This document shows, in pieces, positions 40,433 to 43,277 of a stretch of DNA of 43,277 nt. The stretch spans positions 1 through 43,277 of the forward strand of contig DAOUJJ010000020.1 of assembly GCA_034422835.1 (NCBI GenBank), written 5' to 3'. The DNA is from VXMO01 sp034422835 (GTDB lineage Bacteria; Chloroflexota; Dehalococcoidia; UBA6926). A model generated the notes under the pieces. It was given only the letters and a program-made list of their open reading frames with translations, was not told where the DNA came from and made no database searches. The position numbers were made by a program, and so were the translations under genes. The first letter of the stretch is position 1; the number at the start of each line of letters is the position of its first letter.

Positions 40433-40451
40433 CCTGAACCTGTCGAAGTGC
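40433..40451. repeat. Dispersed short repeat, family A, copy 4
   Basis: CCTGAACCTGTCGAAGTGC, two changes from the copy at 4802-4820, just upstream of the rRNA promoter. Confidence 0.7.
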
Positions 40452-40478
40452 CGCCCCCAAAAGCACCCACCTTTCGCA

Positions 40479-40508
40479 TTGACATGCCTATCACCGCGTC
40501 CTTATAGT
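40479..40508 (+). promoter_or_regulatory. Promoter of the 23S rRNA gene
   Basis: A perfect -35 hexamer TTGACA (40479-40484) is followed by TATAGT (40503-40508) with an 18-base spacer. It lies about 130 bases before the start of 23S rRNA, and no other RNA gene lies between. Confidence 0.75.
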
Positions 40509-40519
40509 GGTGGTTCGCG

Positions 40520-40535
40520 CCCGTCTTCGGACGGG
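40520..40535 (+). promoter_or_regulatory. UUCG-capped hairpin in the rRNA leader
   Basis: CCCGTC and GACGGG enclose the very stable TTCG tetraloop, starting about 11 bases after the -10 box. A second, weaker hairpin TCAGT-ATGT-ACTGA lies at 40581-40594. They may protect or process the precursor rRNA. Confidence 0.5.
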
Positions 40536-40637
40536 TGCCGGATGGTTGGCGCCTTAACAAGTGAATAGGTCAAGATAAGGTCAGTATGTACTGACCGCGG
40601 TTCTTCAATGAAATAGAAACGAGTCCAAAACAAGTAG

Positions 40638-43277
<2,640 letters not shown>

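Overview
The window is GC-rich bacterial chromosome, densely coded on both strands, and mostly housekeeping. The gene content suggests a Chloroflexota member, most likely a Dehalococcoidia/SAR202-like lineage. The pointers are a DUF6391-type protein, several CoA-ester enzymes (two enoyl-CoA hydratase paralogues, a crotonyl-CoA reductase-like dehydrogenase, a CaiB/BaiF transferase), a 23S rRNA gene with no 16S gene in front of it, and start regions that look leaderless. This placement is inference; no 16S gene is present to test it.

Layout. 1-1.7 kb: an accessory patch with a PaREP1/HEPN-like protein and an orphan HsdR-N-like nuclease. 1.8-8.1 kb: fabF, recJ, lgt (opposite strand), a Xer recombinase, a cytidylate-kinase-like protein and a small tail-anchored protein. 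8.2-16.1 kb: uvrC, an enoyl-CoA hydratase / Nudix / enoyl-CoA hydratase group, a CCR-like dehydrogenase, a degenerate sugar-nucleotidyltransferase relative, a membrane-anchored surface protein with a strong promoter and a structured leader, and dut. 16.2-17.8 kb: a divergent sulfur-related pair, a two-domain rhodanese whose catalytic cysteine codon is UGA (probable selenoprotein) and a sulfite-oxidase-like molybdoprotein. 17.8-25.4 kb: folB, a rhomboid protease, a CaiB/BaiF transferase, an orphan NucS-like nuclease beside tRNA-Arg(UCU), a DUF6391 protein, a RelE-type toxin-antitoxin pair, hpt, a VOC protein, a membrane protein and a YciI protein. 25.4-38.7 kb: valS, then the coaX-coaBC-nucleotidyltransferase operon, an NmrA-like protein, acpS-nnr, the folD-cupredoxin-queA-M20 peptidase operon and an ERG6-like sterol C24-methyltransferase homologue. 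38.9-40.4 kb: a cysteine-containing secreted protein and an uncharacterised conserved protein. From 40.64 kb to the end: the first part of a 23S rRNA gene with its own promoter.

The most notable item is the rhodanese. Its reading frame continues past an in-frame UGA, placed exactly at the active-site cysteine, into a fully conserved C-terminus with a normal stop. A perfect 7-bp hairpin with a GGC loop sits where a bacterial SECIS element is expected. Secondary points are the ERG6-like methyltransferase in a bacterium, a nucleotidyltransferase-fold protein without catalytic motifs, four genes with a -10-like box exactly 6 nt before the start codon, and dispersed intergenic palindromic repeats, one of which supplies the lgt stop codon.
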